Of a DNA stretch of 64,000 bases, positions 43,920-54,824 are shown in pieces; within the stretch, counting starts at the first letter, position 1, and every line of letters starts with the position of its first letter. The notes beneath the pieces were generated by a model. It saw nothing but the letters and a program-made list of their open reading frames with translations, was not told the origin of the DNA and did not search any database. A program made the translations under genes and the position numbers. The stretch spans positions 62,001 to 126,000 of the forward strand of contig NZ_CP091976.1 in NCBI RefSeq assembly GCF_029016285.1. Direction: 5' to 3'. This DNA comes from Vibrio sp. DW001. GTDB taxonomy: Bacteria > Pseudomonadota > Gammaproteobacteria > Enterobacterales > Vibrionaceae.

Positions 43920-44597
43920 TTACTTCTTTTTAGATTGAACAAATTTTCTACTTACGTCAACAATCGCAATGTCACGGAAAAAACTCTGTCCAAGTATCAC
44001 AGGATACTCTAGATGCTTTCTGTCTGTTAGCGTGAAATCTGCTTTCTCTTTAATATCACCAACTTGAATCCACGCGGTTATAACAGGACGTCTCTGCGAT
44101 TCTGCACTATTCGCTTGCTTAATTTTTGCCCAACGTAGTATCGGTAAACTGATCTCTTGAGAAGAGATTTTATTGTGTTCAATTCGAAACTTGACCCAAT
44201 CCTTGCCCTCTCTTTCAAAAGGAACCACATCTACCGCACTAATAGAAGATGTAGTGGCGCCAGAGTCAATTTTAGATCTAAAGCTTTGATCCAAGCCTGG
44301 AATATAGACCCACTCTTCTGAGCCCAAGATTAACTTACCTTCCGCTGTTTTCACTGGGGGTGGCTTAGGTTTAGGTTCTGGTTTTACTTCTGGTTTTGGC
44401 TGTATTGCCTCTGGTGTTTCCGGTTGTATAACTTCCGTCTTATCTTTTGCTATTTCTGAATCAACATCAGGTGTTTCAACCGTTGTCTTTGGTGGTTCTT
44501 CTATTTTTGGCTTATCCATAGTAGAAGTTTGCTCACCTGTTGTAGAGCAAGCTGCTAAGCCTAAACACAGCAGAATGGATAACAATAATCTATTCAA
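43920..44597 (-). CDS. Retropepsin-like lipoprotein protease ('ATP-dependent zinc protease' family)
   Basis: A 225-residue lipoprotein if begun at the TTG at 44597, which has AGGAG 7 bases upstream; this gives MNRLLLSILLCLGLAAC with a lipobox LAAC. The ATG at 44615 adds six residues and has no ribosome site. A proline/glutamate/lysine-rich spacer (~20-85) leads to the Zn_protease-type domain (~85-225), where RSKIDSGATTSSIS holds the aspartic-protease-like DSGA motif and YPVILGQSFFRDIAIVDVSR the second block. Despite the family name, this fold belongs to retropepsin-like aspartic peptidases. It probably acts in the periplasm on an unknown target. Confidence 0.8.
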   Translation of the reverse strand: MNRLLLSILLCLGLAACSTTGEQTSTMDKPKIEEPPKTTVETPDVDSEIAKDKTEVIQPETPEAIQPKPEVKPEPKPKPPPVKTAEGKLILGSEEWVYIPGLDQSFRSKIDSGATTSSISAVDVVPFEREGKDWVKFRIEHNKISSQEISLPILRWAKIKQANSAESQRRPVITAWIQVGDIKEKADFTLTDRKHLEYPVILGQSFFRDIAIVDVSRKFVQSKKK

Positions 44598-44637
44598 TTT
44601 CGTTCTCCTAACCATAGTTATCTAAATTTGTCGCGAT

Positions 44638-45819
44638 TTATGAAATTTGCACAATAGCATTCGCTACATACGGGATATCTTTTTCTGTTAGACCAGCGAT
44701 ATTGATTCTGCCGTCTCCCACACCGTATATACCGTAATCATCTCGAAGACGACTCATCTGCGCTTGAGAAAAGCCTAGCACAGTAAACATACCTTTGTGA
44801 GACTCAATAAAATCAAACTGTTGAGAACTGTGAACTGATCGCAACTCATCGCAAAGTAGTAATCGTAAGTTGACCAATCTTAGCCTCATCGAGACCAATT
44901 CCTCTTTCCAGACCTTTGTCATTTCCTCACTGTTAAGGATAGTTTTCACCAACGCCGCACCGTGATCGGGTGGCATAGTATAGGTGGCTCTTGCCAACTG
45001 TAATAGTTTCCCTTTGGCGTTACTCACATCGGTTTGATTATTGCCAATAACAATAGCGGCACCGGTACGTTCTCGGTATAAACCAAAATTCTTAGAGCAA
45101 GAGGTGGTAATGAGCATCTCTTCCAGATTATCCGCCATATAGCGTAACCCTTGAGCATCTTCTTCCAACCCATCTCCAAACCCTTGATAGGCGATATCAA
45201 CGAATGGAAGGAAACCATTTTTTTGTGAGAGTTCTGTGATCGCTTTCCAAACCTGAAAGTCGACATCGGCTCCTGTCGGGTTGTGACAACAACCGTGCAG
45301 CAACACCACATCATTGGGGCCAGCAGAGCTGATATCGTCTAGCATTGCTTCAACATCAACCTGTTTGGTCTGAGTGCTAAAGTAGCGATATTGCTTTACC
45401 TTAAGTCCTGCGGCTTCCATCACTGGACGGTGATTTACATAGCTTGGATTACTAAGCCATACCGTTGTATCTGGATTAGCGACTTTCATCAAGTCACCAA
45501 GCATGCGAAGCGCGCCACTGGCTCCTGGGGTTTGTATTGCTGACACTCGCCCCATTGCTGATGTACCAGAAAGAAGCAGGTTCACCATGCTTGAATTGAA
45601 CTCTTCGCACCCTGCAAGGCCAACATAAGACTTGGTTGTTTGCGTTTCTAATAGCTGCTTCTGAGCCTGTTGAACCGCCAACATAATTGGCGTTTCACCC
45701 AAATTATTTTTATACACGCCAATGCCAAGATCGACTTTCCCAATACGAGGGTCATTACGATACGCGACAGAAAGAGAGAGTATCGGATCCAGTTGAGGTG
45801 TGGGTAAATGTGCGAACAT
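44638..45819 (-). CDS. Aspartate/aromatic amino acid aminotransferase (AspC/TyrB class)
   Basis: A 393-residue class I aminotransferase that uses pyridoxal phosphate. It starts MFAHLPTPQLDPILSLSVAY and shows GVYKNNLGETPIMLAV, GCCHNPTGADVDFQVW, and the Schiff-base lysine in SCSKNFGLYRERTGA (about residue 247). The arginines that bind dicarboxylic substrates are present near the end (DGRINIAGL). Aspartate versus aromatic preference cannot be decided. A perfect FNR-type site lies 163 bases upstream. Only 22 bases separate the stop from the upstream leader of the protease gene. Confidence 0.9.
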   Translation of the reverse strand: MFAHLPTPQLDPILSLSVAYRNDPRIGKVDLGIGVYKNNLGETPIMLAVQQAQKQLLETQTTKSYVGLAGCEEFNSSMVNLLLSGTSAMGRVSAIQTPGASGALRMLGDLMKVANPDTTVWLSNPSYVNHRPVMEAAGLKVKQYRYFSTQTKQVDVEAMLDDISSAGPNDVVLLHGCCHNPTGADVDFQVWKAITELSQKNGFLPFVDIAYQGFGDGLEEDAQGLRYMADNLEEMLITTSCSKNFGLYRERTGAAIVIGNNQTDVSNAKGKLLQLARATYTMPPDHGAALVKTILNSEEMTKVWKEELVSMRLRLVNLRLLLCDELRSVHSSQQFDFIESHKGMFTVLGFSQAQMSRLRDDYGIYGVGDGRINIAGLTEKDIPYVANAIVQIS

Positions 45820-46129
45820 AAAATCACATTCCTTTGCTATGTTTCGATTAATTTAAACGCGTATTCCATTGCGATACAACATTCCTTTGGAGTAGCAAAA
45901 AGTGAACCTTGAACTGCTTTTTTAGATTTTGCGCCAGTCAGAACTCAAAGTAATTCAACAGAATTGAGCTCAGTGATAGCTTTGATTTATATCAATAAAC
46001 CGTACAAAAAATAATACAGACAGATGAGGATTTGTGAAAGGACTATTTAAGCATTTATTTCTGATTGTTTGACCATTAACGTTAGTCAACTAACCAATAG
46101 TATCTAGATATCTAATCAATGATTTCCAA
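45820..46129. other. Region between aminotransferase start and nrdG end
   Basis: This stretch of 310 bases contains the FNR-type site at 45982, a dyad GTTAGT-CA-ACTAAC at 46081-46094, and otherwise AT-rich sequence. It serves as the aminotransferase promoter and the nrdG 3' region; no hairpin with a T-run follows nrdG. Confidence 0.45.
45982..45995. promoter_or_regulatory. FNR-type binding site upstream of the aminotransferase
   Basis: TTGATTTATATCAA matches the FNR consensus TTGATNNNNATCAA at all ten defined positions. Its centre is 170 bases upstream of the aminotransferase start, suggesting control by oxygen; the transcription start is unknown. Confidence 0.5.
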
Positions 46130-46594
46130 TTACTTGAGATAATGTATTACTTGATTTGCACTGCCACGCCATAGCAAAGCGGGATCGGCTTGATCTTGTT
46201 CAAATTTTCCGTCCACTAACACATCGATAAGATCTACGATCTGTTGTTGTTTTTCGCTGAGCTCTGAAATTAGATACCCCGTCCACAGCCAGATATCTTT
46301 ACCAATACATTCTGTGCGTACTCGTTTTACCAAATGTAACACGGTGTCCAGATTTTCAGGATGCAAAGGATCACCGCCACTTAATGATAATCCACGTCTT
46401 TTTATCCTCGTGTCATTAAGGTCATTGATAACTTGATCTTGCATTAAATCGGTAAAGGGATGGCCTGAACTGGGCGACCAAGTCGCTTGGTTATAACAGC
46501 CCTTGCATTGGTGGTTACAGCCCGAAACAAATAGGCTAGCACGGGTACCAGGGCCATTAACGACATCTATCGGATAATATTGAGAATAATTCAT
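46130..46594 (-). CDS. nrdG: Anaerobic ribonucleotide reductase activating protein
   Basis: A 154-residue radical-SAM activase, the same length as E. coli NrdG. The ATG at 46594 places the iron-sulphur cysteines at C26, C30 and C33 (SGCNHQCKGC), exactly as in E. coli; a TTG seven codons earlier is rejected. The GGDPLHPEN motif binds S-adenosylmethionine. It generates the glycyl radical on NrdD without oxygen. It lies 45 bases after nrdD and shares its promoter. Confidence 0.96.
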   Translation of the reverse strand: MNYSQYYPIDVVNGPGTRASLFVSGCNHQCKGCYNQATWSPSSGHPFTDLMQDQVINDLNDTRIKRRGLSLSGGDPLHPENLDTVLHLVKRVRTECIGKDIWLWTGYLISELSEKQQQIVDLIDVLVDGKFEQDQADPALLWRGSANQVIHYLK

Positions 46595-46639
46595 AGCGAC
46601 CACAAACCTTCCCAACTAAGGGAAGGTTAATTGAAGGGT

Positions 46640-48760
46640 TTATAGGTGTTTAACTCGACGCTTAACTTCTTCTTGCTTACCTAAATTAAACGGACGTGCA
46701 TCCGGGCTACCTAGGTATCCACATACTCGTCGTGTCACAGACACTTTAGTTGAATCGTGGTTTCCACATTTAGGGCAGGTAAAGCCTTTACTGGTGCAAT
46801 CAAATTCACCGGTATAGCCACATTCATAACACTCATCGATGGGCGTATTGGTACCATAATAAGGCACGCGACTGTAGCTATAGTCCCAGACATTCTCTAA
46901 CGCTTCTATGTTTTGTTGCATGTTAGGGAATTCGCCGTAACAAATAAAACCACCTGAAGATAGTTCCGGATAAGGCATCTCAAAATCGATTTTGTCATAC
47001 GGATTAACTTTCTTTTCTACGTCGAGATGGAAGCTATTTGTATAATATCCTTTATCTGTAACCCCTTCGATTACACCAAACTCTTTAGCATCAAGGCTGC
47101 AGAAACGGTTGCATAGGTTTTCACTCGGCGTTGCGTACAAGCTAAATGCGTAACCTGTTTCTTCTTTCCATGCGTCTACTGCCACTTTCATTTTACGAAC
47201 GAGTTGAATCGCTTTCGCATTCAGGGTCGGATTGTCATAAACGTGTTCTTTGCTCTTATACAACGCATTGATCGTTTCATGAATACCGATGTAGCCCAAA
47301 GAAATCGAGGCGCGCCCGTTTTTGAAGATCTCAGCAACGGCATCATCAGGATTCAAACGAACGCCACAAGCGCCTTCCATATATAGAATAGGAGCAACCT
47401 TCGCCTTCACTTTCTCTAAGCGGTTAATACGTGTATCCAGCGCTTTTCGTGCTAACTGAAGTTTTTCTTCTAATAGTGTATAAAACTTCGTTTCGTCCCC
47501 ACCAGCTTGAATCGCAATTCTTGGTAGGTTCAAGCTGACTACACCGAGGTTATTACGGCCATCATGGACCATTTCACCGTTTTGCTCGTATGGGTTCAGG
47601 AAGCTACGGCACCCCATTGGCGTCTTAAAGGAACCTGTAATTTCGACCACTTTATCGTAGTTCAAGATATCCGGGTACATACGCTTGGTAGCGCATTCTA
47701 ACGCCAGTTCTTTGATATCATAATTAGGATCGGAAGGTTTGTGGTTCAAACCATCTTTGATGCCGAACACCAATTTTGGAAAGACCGCTGTTTTGCGATT
47801 TTTGCCCAAACCTGCGATACGATTTTTCAAGATCGATGCCTGAATTAGCTTCGCAGCCCAACTTGTTCCTAGACCGAAACCAAAGGTCACAAATGGCGTC
47901 TGTCCATTGGCCGTATGCAGTGTGTTCACTTCATACTCTAAAGATTGAAATGCGTCGTAACACTCTTTCTCTGTACGCGATATAGCAAACGCTTCAGGGT
48001 TATGGATATCCCACTCTTTCGCCACTCCCATATGCTTGTCGTAGCTTGTTAAAACGTATGGCTCTAAGATCTCATCAATAGCGTTGATGGTTGTGCCGCC
48101 ATAAATATGAGAAGCAACCTGTGCAATAATTTGCGCCGTGACTGCTGTTGCTGTTGATATTGATTTAGGTGTATCGATTTCAGCGTTACCCATCTTGAAA
48201 CCGCGGGTAAGCATGCCTTTAAGATCAATCAGCATACAGTTGAACATCGGGAAAAACGGGGCGTAATCGAGATCATGATAGTGTATATCACCATCATCAT
48301 GAGCTTTTACAACGTCGCGAGGTAAAATATGGGTTTTTGCATAATGTTTTGCGACGATACCAGCTAATAAATCACGTTGAGTCGGAATTACCTTGCCATC
48401 TTTATTGGCGTTTTCGTTTAATAAGTCGGCATTGCTTTGCTCTATCAAACCTTGAATTTCTTTCGTTAATGCACTTTTTTTATCGCGCGACATGTCACGA
48501 TCATGTCGGTATTCGATATAAGAACGCGCCATACCTTTGTACGGACCTTGCATCATTTCGTTTTCGACTAGCGTCTGTATCTCTTGGATATCAACTTCGT
48601 CATGTTCAAGGAGTTTACACTCAACAGCCTCTGCTACTTTCTCTGCATAGGCAGTGACATCACTGTCTATAAAGGTTGATGCACTTTCGACAGCAGTAAC
48701 AATGCGATCCCTTGTAAAAGGGGCACGAGAACCATCTCTTTTAATGACGACTGTTTTCAC
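46640..48760 (-). CDS. nrdD: Anaerobic ribonucleoside-triphosphate reductase
   Basis: A 706-residue glycyl-radical enzyme (E. coli 712) reducing ribonucleoside triphosphates under anoxia. The start is a GTG with AAGGAG upstream. An N-terminal ATP-cone (~3-95, MKTVVIKRDGSRAPF) senses the dATP/ATP ratio. Near the end the zinc site CYECGY...CPKCGN is followed by RRVCGYLGSP, whose glycine is G681, the radical site numbered as in E. coli. NrdG, encoded next, activates it. Two NrdR boxes and an FNR site in the promoter fit control by deoxynucleotide state and oxygen. Confidence 0.98.
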   Translation of the reverse strand: MKTVVIKRDGSRAPFTRDRIVTAVESASTFIDSDVTAYAEKVAEAVECKLLEHDEVDIQEIQTLVENEMMQGPYKGMARSYIEYRHDRDMSRDKKSALTKEIQGLIEQSNADLLNENANKDGKVIPTQRDLLAGIVAKHYAKTHILPRDVVKAHDDGDIHYHDLDYAPFFPMFNCMLIDLKGMLTRGFKMGNAEIDTPKSISTATAVTAQIIAQVASHIYGGTTINAIDEILEPYVLTSYDKHMGVAKEWDIHNPEAFAISRTEKECYDAFQSLEYEVNTLHTANGQTPFVTFGFGLGTSWAAKLIQASILKNRIAGLGKNRKTAVFPKLVFGIKDGLNHKPSDPNYDIKELALECATKRMYPDILNYDKVVEITGSFKTPMGCRSFLNPYEQNGEMVHDGRNNLGVVSLNLPRIAIQAGGDETKFYTLLEEKLQLARKALDTRINRLEKVKAKVAPILYMEGACGVRLNPDDAVAEIFKNGRASISLGYIGIHETINALYKSKEHVYDNPTLNAKAIQLVRKMKVAVDAWKEETGYAFSLYATPSENLCNRFCSLDAKEFGVIEGVTDKGYYTNSFHLDVEKKVNPYDKIDFEMPYPELSSGGFICYGEFPNMQQNIEALENVWDYSYSRVPYYGTNTPIDECYECGYTGEFDCTSKGFTCPKCGNHDSTKVSVTRRVCGYLGSPDARPFNLGKQEEVKRRVKHL

Positions 48761-48800
48761 TTTTTCTCCTTACCCTAGATATCCACAGATTATCAACAAA

Positions 48801-48816
48801 ACACCATATAGGGTAT
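48801..48816. promoter_or_regulatory. NrdR box 1
   Basis: ACACCATATAGGGTAT agrees with the NrdR consensus ACACTATATATAGTGT at 12 of 16 positions. It lies 41 bases upstream of the nrdD start codon. Confidence 0.6.
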
Positions 48817-48831
48817 TAACATTTAAAATTC

Positions 48832-48847
48832 ACACTACATATTGTGT
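48832..48847. promoter_or_regulatory. NrdR box 2
   Basis: ACACTACATATTGTGT agrees with the NrdR consensus at 14 of 16 positions. It starts 31 bases from box 1, three helical turns, the spacing typical of paired NrdR boxes. Confidence 0.75.
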
Positions 48848-48879
48848 ACGTATTTAACGAAAACAGCCAACCTTAAGTC

Positions 48880-48893
48880 TTGATCTAGATCAA
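48880..48893. promoter_or_regulatory. FNR site upstream of nrdD
   Basis: TTGATCTAGATCAA matches TTGATNNNNATCAA at every defined position and is fully palindromic. It lies 120 bases upstream of nrdD, behind the NrdR boxes, fitting anaerobic activation. Confidence 0.7.
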
Positions 48894-49045
48894 TAAAAAC
48901 TAAGTGAACACCAAGATCACTCGATCTTTCTGGAGAAGATCTCATTGCGTAAAGAAACAGAAATTTCACACAAAAATGCGCTTTTTGGGGTTGAAATTTT
49001 TGATACCCTGATGACATAAGCGTTGGCAAGGAGTCAACAAAGATA

Positions 49046-50008
49046 ATGATAAAATTACTAATTACAAAATGGATTTTTGGCTCACTTTTTGTTACGTGCA
49101 CTTTATCCACAGAATTTGCTTTCGCCGATTCAATGTTAATCACAAGTTGGAATTTTGAGTGGTTGAGTAGTCGCGGAGAAGTAAGCACATTGTCAAAAAA
49201 TCGTACGTCAAAAGATATCAAAATGTTAGCAATTCATTTTCGTCAATTATCGCCTTCTATTTTATTCTTTCAAGAGGTCGATTCAAATGAGGTTATCCTG
49301 AACCTTGTTGGCCCTCGTTATCGTGTTTATCTTTCCGACCGTGTTCAGAAGCCATTTCGAAACCATCAATTCCACGATATCAATCAGTACACTGGTATTG
49401 CCGTTAAACATGGCATTAATGTAGAAGATCCACATGACATAAGATTAGATAAAGCGGCCAGTAGCAAAATGAGATTTGCTACCTACATCATTATCAATAA
49501 CATCGCTGCAATTATGAATAAAGAGGCGTACCCCGCGACAAAAAGGATTACATCTAACATTCATCTGTTGTCTGTACATTTAAAAGCAGGATGTAGAGGT
49601 CGCTACCGAAAATCATCGTCGTGTTCAACGTTAAAACAGCAAGCGGATAAACTGAATTATTGGCTGCGAGAACGAGTGCATAAAAAGGAGAGCTTTATTA
49701 TGGCTGGCGATTTTAATCACGCCCTCGCCTTTCCTAATGATTGGTTTTACCACGATTTAACTAAGACAATTCAAAACCACGTTATTTTAGCCAGTCGAAA
49801 AACAGAAGCACACTGTGTTGTTCGTTCAAAACGAAACCCAAACAGAACCCACAAATATAAGAACCTCGTTGACCACATCGTAATAAGTTCAGATTTAGCG
49901 ACCAGTCAAGCCAAACAAAACGTGTATACCAAACAACAGGTTTTGAGCTATCAACTAAGTGACCATTGTCCTATTTCGGTTTCCCTCTCTGATAATGAGC
50001 AAAGATGA
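49046..50008 (+). CDS. Exported endonuclease/exonuclease/phosphatase-family protein
   Basis: A 320-residue protein of the EEP fold with a signal peptide ending near FAFAD, so it acts outside the cytosol. Catalytic residues of the family are recognisable: SWNFEWLS with the first asparagine, FFQEVDS with the metal-binding glutamate, SVHLKAGC with the central histidine, MAGDFNHAL with aspartate and asparagine, and SDHCPIS with the final aspartate and histidine. It may be a secreted DNase or a phosphodiesterase; the substrate is undetermined. AAGGAG lies 12 bases before the ATG. The 285 bases to its left are the shared divergent promoter with nrdD. Confidence 0.85.
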   Translation: MIKLLITKWIFGSLFVTCTLSTEFAFADSMLITSWNFEWLSSRGEVSTLSKNRTSKDIKMLAIHFRQLSPSILFFQEVDSNEVILNLVGPRYRVYLSDRVQKPFRNHQFHDINQYTGIAVKHGINVEDPHDIRLDKAASSKMRFATYIIINNIAAIMNKEAYPATKRITSNIHLLSVHLKAGCRGRYRKSSSCSTLKQQADKLNYWLRERVHKKESFIMAGDFNHALAFPNDWFYHDLTKTIQNHVILASRKTEAHCVVRSKRNPNRTHKYKNLVDHIVISSDLATSQAKQNVYTKQQVLSYQLSDHCPISVSLSDNEQR

Positions 50009-50082
50009 CTCTGAAATAAAGGGGTTAATTGTAGTCGCACTAGTAAGCACAGTGCTGTTGGGACGTTATTGTGAATATATAA

Positions 50083-50126
50083 GGTGCAAACTGGAAGCAT
50101 ATTACTTCCTCCAATTTGTACCTTTC
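50083..50126. terminator. Imperfect hairpin between convergent genes
   Basis: AAGGTGCAAA and GGAAG on the left pair with CTTCC and TTTGTACCTT on the right, with a bulge and a G-T or A-C exchange, between the stops at 50008 and 50150. It may end transcription from both sides. Confidence 0.45.
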
Positions 50127-50149
50127 TACCCTAATGTTAATTGATCTTG

Positions 50150-52174
<2,025 letters not shown>

Positions 52175-52188
<14 letters not shown>

Positions 52189-52609
52189 CTTCAACTTCCT
52201 GCGCCTTTTTATTTTCAAGCTGTTCTGCGAGACTTGTCATTCCTCTATGTCCACATTCTAGAGCCATGGTTCTGAACTCAATCACATTAAGTTCGTCTCT
52301 TTCTAGTAACATTTCTGCGGCCATTTGAAGATTTGTGCCAGTCACAACTTCTATATCGTCTCGATCTTGACTCAATAGCGAAGCGGTTCTAAAGGGAGTT
52401 CCACCAAGTAAATCGGTCAAAAATACGATGCCATCATTTGAATCAATATCAGATATGGCAGTTTCTATCGCGGCGGTTAACTGCACGGTCGTCATCTCTA
52501 CAGGAAAATCAATCGCCCTAAACTGTTCTTGCTCACCCACAATTTGTAGAATCGCTTTCTCCATACCAGAAGCAAATCCACCGTGACCTGTAAGGATTAC
52601 TGCAATCAT
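52175..52609 (-). CDS. agaF: PTS enzyme IIA, mannose family (GalNAc)
   Basis: A 144-residue cytosolic phosphocarrier. The phosphorylated histidine is H9 in ILTGHGGFASGM, and FLTDLLGGTPFRTAS is the second family motif. It takes phosphate from HPr and passes it to AgaV (IIB). AAGGAA precedes the ATG. It sits 45 bases after agaE and overlaps agaA. Confidence 0.92.
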
Positions 52610-52654
52610 TTTTTATTTCCTTAATAGGGCTGGTTTACCAACCCTATTATTTAG

Positions 52655-53539
52655 TTAAAGAATACCCAAGAAGCGACCCGCGACACCCATCACCATAGTT
52701 ATCGAGATTAGACGTAGAGGACTCCAACCACGTTTAACCAAGTAAAACATTGCTAAGGTATAAACAAGAGGCAAGAAAGCAGGCATTAGCTTGTCAATTA
52801 CATCGGCTTGCAGTTTTACAACAGCATCACCGGCGTTAATTTCTGCGGTGGTAGACAATCTGACATAGGTTGCAACTAACGCCCCAATAACTGTCATACC
52901 AACCATAGATGCCGCATGCCCTACTTTCTTCGTATTCGCTTTGATCATCGGTATAGCGGAAACACCCATACGATAAGCATAGTGTGCCAGTCCAAATCGA
53001 AGTCCAAAATGAACCACGTTAAATAAGACCATGAAGAAGACAGCACCCATTATTGACCCTTGTAATGCTAGGTCGGCGCCTATCCCTCCACATATTGGTA
53101 ACAACGTTAACCAGAACATTGCATCGCCAATACCACCCATAGGTGCCCCAACCGCTATTTTGGTACTTTGGATACTATTGATGTTTTGTTTAGACCCTTC
53201 CATCGCTAACACGATGCCCATTACAAACGTCACCAAAAATGGATGGGTGTTAAAGAATCCCATGTGACCTTTCATAGACTTTGCTAAGTCAGCTTGATTC
53301 GGGTGTATCTTTTTAAGTGCAGGCAGAATTCCGTATAACCAACCTGAAGCCTGCATTCTTTCGTAGTTAAAAGAGGCTTGTAATAACAAAGAACGCCATG
53401 CCATTCTGTTGATATCAGATTTAGTTAACTCTGCGCCTATTTTTTTATTTTCATATTCATCGTCACTAACACCTGGAGCAGGTTGAACATTTGCATTTTG
53501 TTGGCGCAAATCAAGTTCGTTGCTTACATTAGATTCCAT
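52655..53539 (-). CDS. agaE: PTS enzyme IID, mannose family (GalNAc)
   Basis: A 294-residue membrane component of the GalNAc permease. After ~35 polar residues the family core appears: SLLLQASFNYERMQASGW, MGFFNTHPFLVTFVMGIV, AVGAPMGGIGDAMFWLTLLP. It forms the membrane channel with IIC (AgaW). Its start overlaps agaW by 11 bases, with GAGGA upstream. Confidence 0.93.
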   Translation of the reverse strand: MESNVSNELDLRQQNANVQPAPGVSDDEYENKKIGAELTKSDINRMAWRSLLLQASFNYERMQASGWLYGILPALKKIHPNQADLAKSMKGHMGFFNTHPFLVTFVMGIVLAMEGSKQNINSIQSTKIAVGAPMGGIGDAMFWLTLLPICGGIGADLALQGSIMGAVFFMVLFNVVHFGLRFGLAHYAYRMGVSAIPMIKANTKKVGHAASMVGMTVIGALVATYVRLSTTAEINAGDAVVKLQADVIDKLMPAFLPLVYTLAMFYLVKRGWSPLRLISITMVMGVAGRFLGIL

Positions 53540-54305
53540 CGTTAAAGTCCTCTGTTGACGCTGCTACTGGAGTTGGTTCGGTTTTGCGCATGAAGTCGAT
53601 AATTGCCATTGCGGTTACAGCACAAGCGATTGCAAGAATAGGAAGATTTAACCAAGCGGCCGCCACAAATCCAAGGATGAAATATGGAATGTACACATTC
53701 TTCATCATTATTTTCATTAATACGGCGAAGCCTATTGCTGGCATGATGCCGCCTGCGACACCTAAGCCATCGATAAGATCTTTAGGCAATTTTTGTACAA
53801 TGTCACCCGCATGTTCTGCACCAAGGTAGATAGGTAAGAAGGCGCACAAAAAGTAGAATGTACCTAAAACTGCCAAAGCAAAATAGTTGACTCGTTCGAT
53901 GCCATCACCATCTGCGTTTTCTGCGTAGTCATCACAACGAGACATGACGGCCGACATTGCAGAAAAAAGTAGTGTAATACCCATTTGTACTGCGACAGCA
54001 AAAGGTACCGCAACACCAACGGCTACATTGGGTTCCACTTTAGTAGTGATTGCAAACGCTGCGCCTACAATCGTGCCGATGATGACGTTTGGTGGTTGGG
54101 CTCCGGCCAAAGGCGCGAGTCCCATCCATATTAACTCTAACGTCCCACCCACTAAGATACCTGTATTTAGGTCTCCTAGGATAAGACCGACTAACGGTCC
54201 TAATACCACCGGACGGTGAAAGTGAGTCAGGCCATTAAACAGGTCCAGTCCCGCAAAAAAAGCAAGGATGCCAAGCATTGTTGCTTGAAGTAGTCCTATT
54301 TCCAT
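53529..54305 (-). CDS. agaW: PTS enzyme IIC, mannose family (GalNAc)
   Basis: A 258-residue membrane protein with about seven segments, carrying the sugar-binding site together with IID. Motifs seen: RPVVLGPLVGLILGDLNTG, LELIWMGLAPLAGAQPPN and GLGVAGGIMPAIGFAVLM. The mannose family is split into separate IIA, IIB, IIC and IID genes here. It starts 14 bases after agaV. Confidence 0.93.
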   Translation of the reverse strand: MEIGLLQATMLGILAFFAGLDLFNGLTHFHRPVVLGPLVGLILGDLNTGILVGGTLELIWMGLAPLAGAQPPNVIIGTIVGAAFAITTKVEPNVAVGVAVPFAVAVQMGITLLFSAMSAVMSRCDDYAENADGDGIERVNYFALAVLGTFYFLCAFLPIYLGAEHAGDIVQKLPKDLIDGLGVAGGIMPAIGFAVLMKIMMKNVYIPYFILGFVAAAWLNLPILAIACAVTAMAIIDFMRKTEPTPVAASTEDFNDGI

Positions 54306-54319
54306 AATTATATCCCTTA

Positions 54320-54796
54320 TTATTTAAGTAGAGTAAAGATGTCAGTTGCACTTTCAGTCGGTACACCTTGCACAAAACAGGTAACGCCAAGTGCTTTTAG
54401 TTTGTCAAATTCTTCTATGTCATCACTATCAACTGAGACAGTTTTAGCGATTTGATTCTTACCTTCTACATAATGCATATTGCCAACATTAATATTGCTA
54501 ATAGGTACGCCACCCTCTACCAACATTCTGAAGTCTTTTGGGGTTCGGCAAACGAGTAGGATCTTCTGACGATCTGATGCTTTACCTATGTTGTCGATGG
54601 TCTTTTGTACTGTCCAAAAGCGGATAGCAATGCCCTCTGCTAACACCATCTCCATCAAGCTTTTCTGAATCTCGTCATTTGCTACTTCATCGTTTACAAC
54701 AACAACGATATTCGCCCCTGAAAATCCTACCCACTGCACGCCAACTTGGCCATGCACTAAGCGCTCATCTATTCTGCTTAATACGATATTTGTCAT
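54320..54796 (-). CDS. agaV: PTS enzyme IIB, mannose family (GalNAc)
   Basis: A 158-residue cytosolic phosphocarrier. H15 in RIDERLVHGQV is the phosphorylated residue; the NINVGNMHYVEGK loop is typical of the family. It receives phosphate from AgaF and transfers it to the sugar entering through AgaW/AgaE, giving GalNAc-6-phosphate (or galactosamine-6-phosphate). AAGGA precedes the ATG. Confidence 0.93.
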   Translation of the reverse strand: MTNIVLSRIDERLVHGQVGVQWVGFSGANIVVVVNDEVANDEIQKSLMEMVLAEGIAIRFWTVQKTIDNIGKASDRQKILLVCRTPKDFRMLVEGGVPISNINVGNMHYVEGKNQIAKTVSVDSDDIEEFDKLKALGVTCFVQGVPTESATDIFTLLK

Positions 54797-54824
54797 TTGA
54801 TATCCTTTAATAACGACCGCGTTA

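Noticed and set aside
49959..50144. 61-codon frame overlapping the end of the nuclease-like gene
   Set aside because: It uses an internal ATG of the larger gene in another frame and covers the hairpin between convergent genes; no support as coding.
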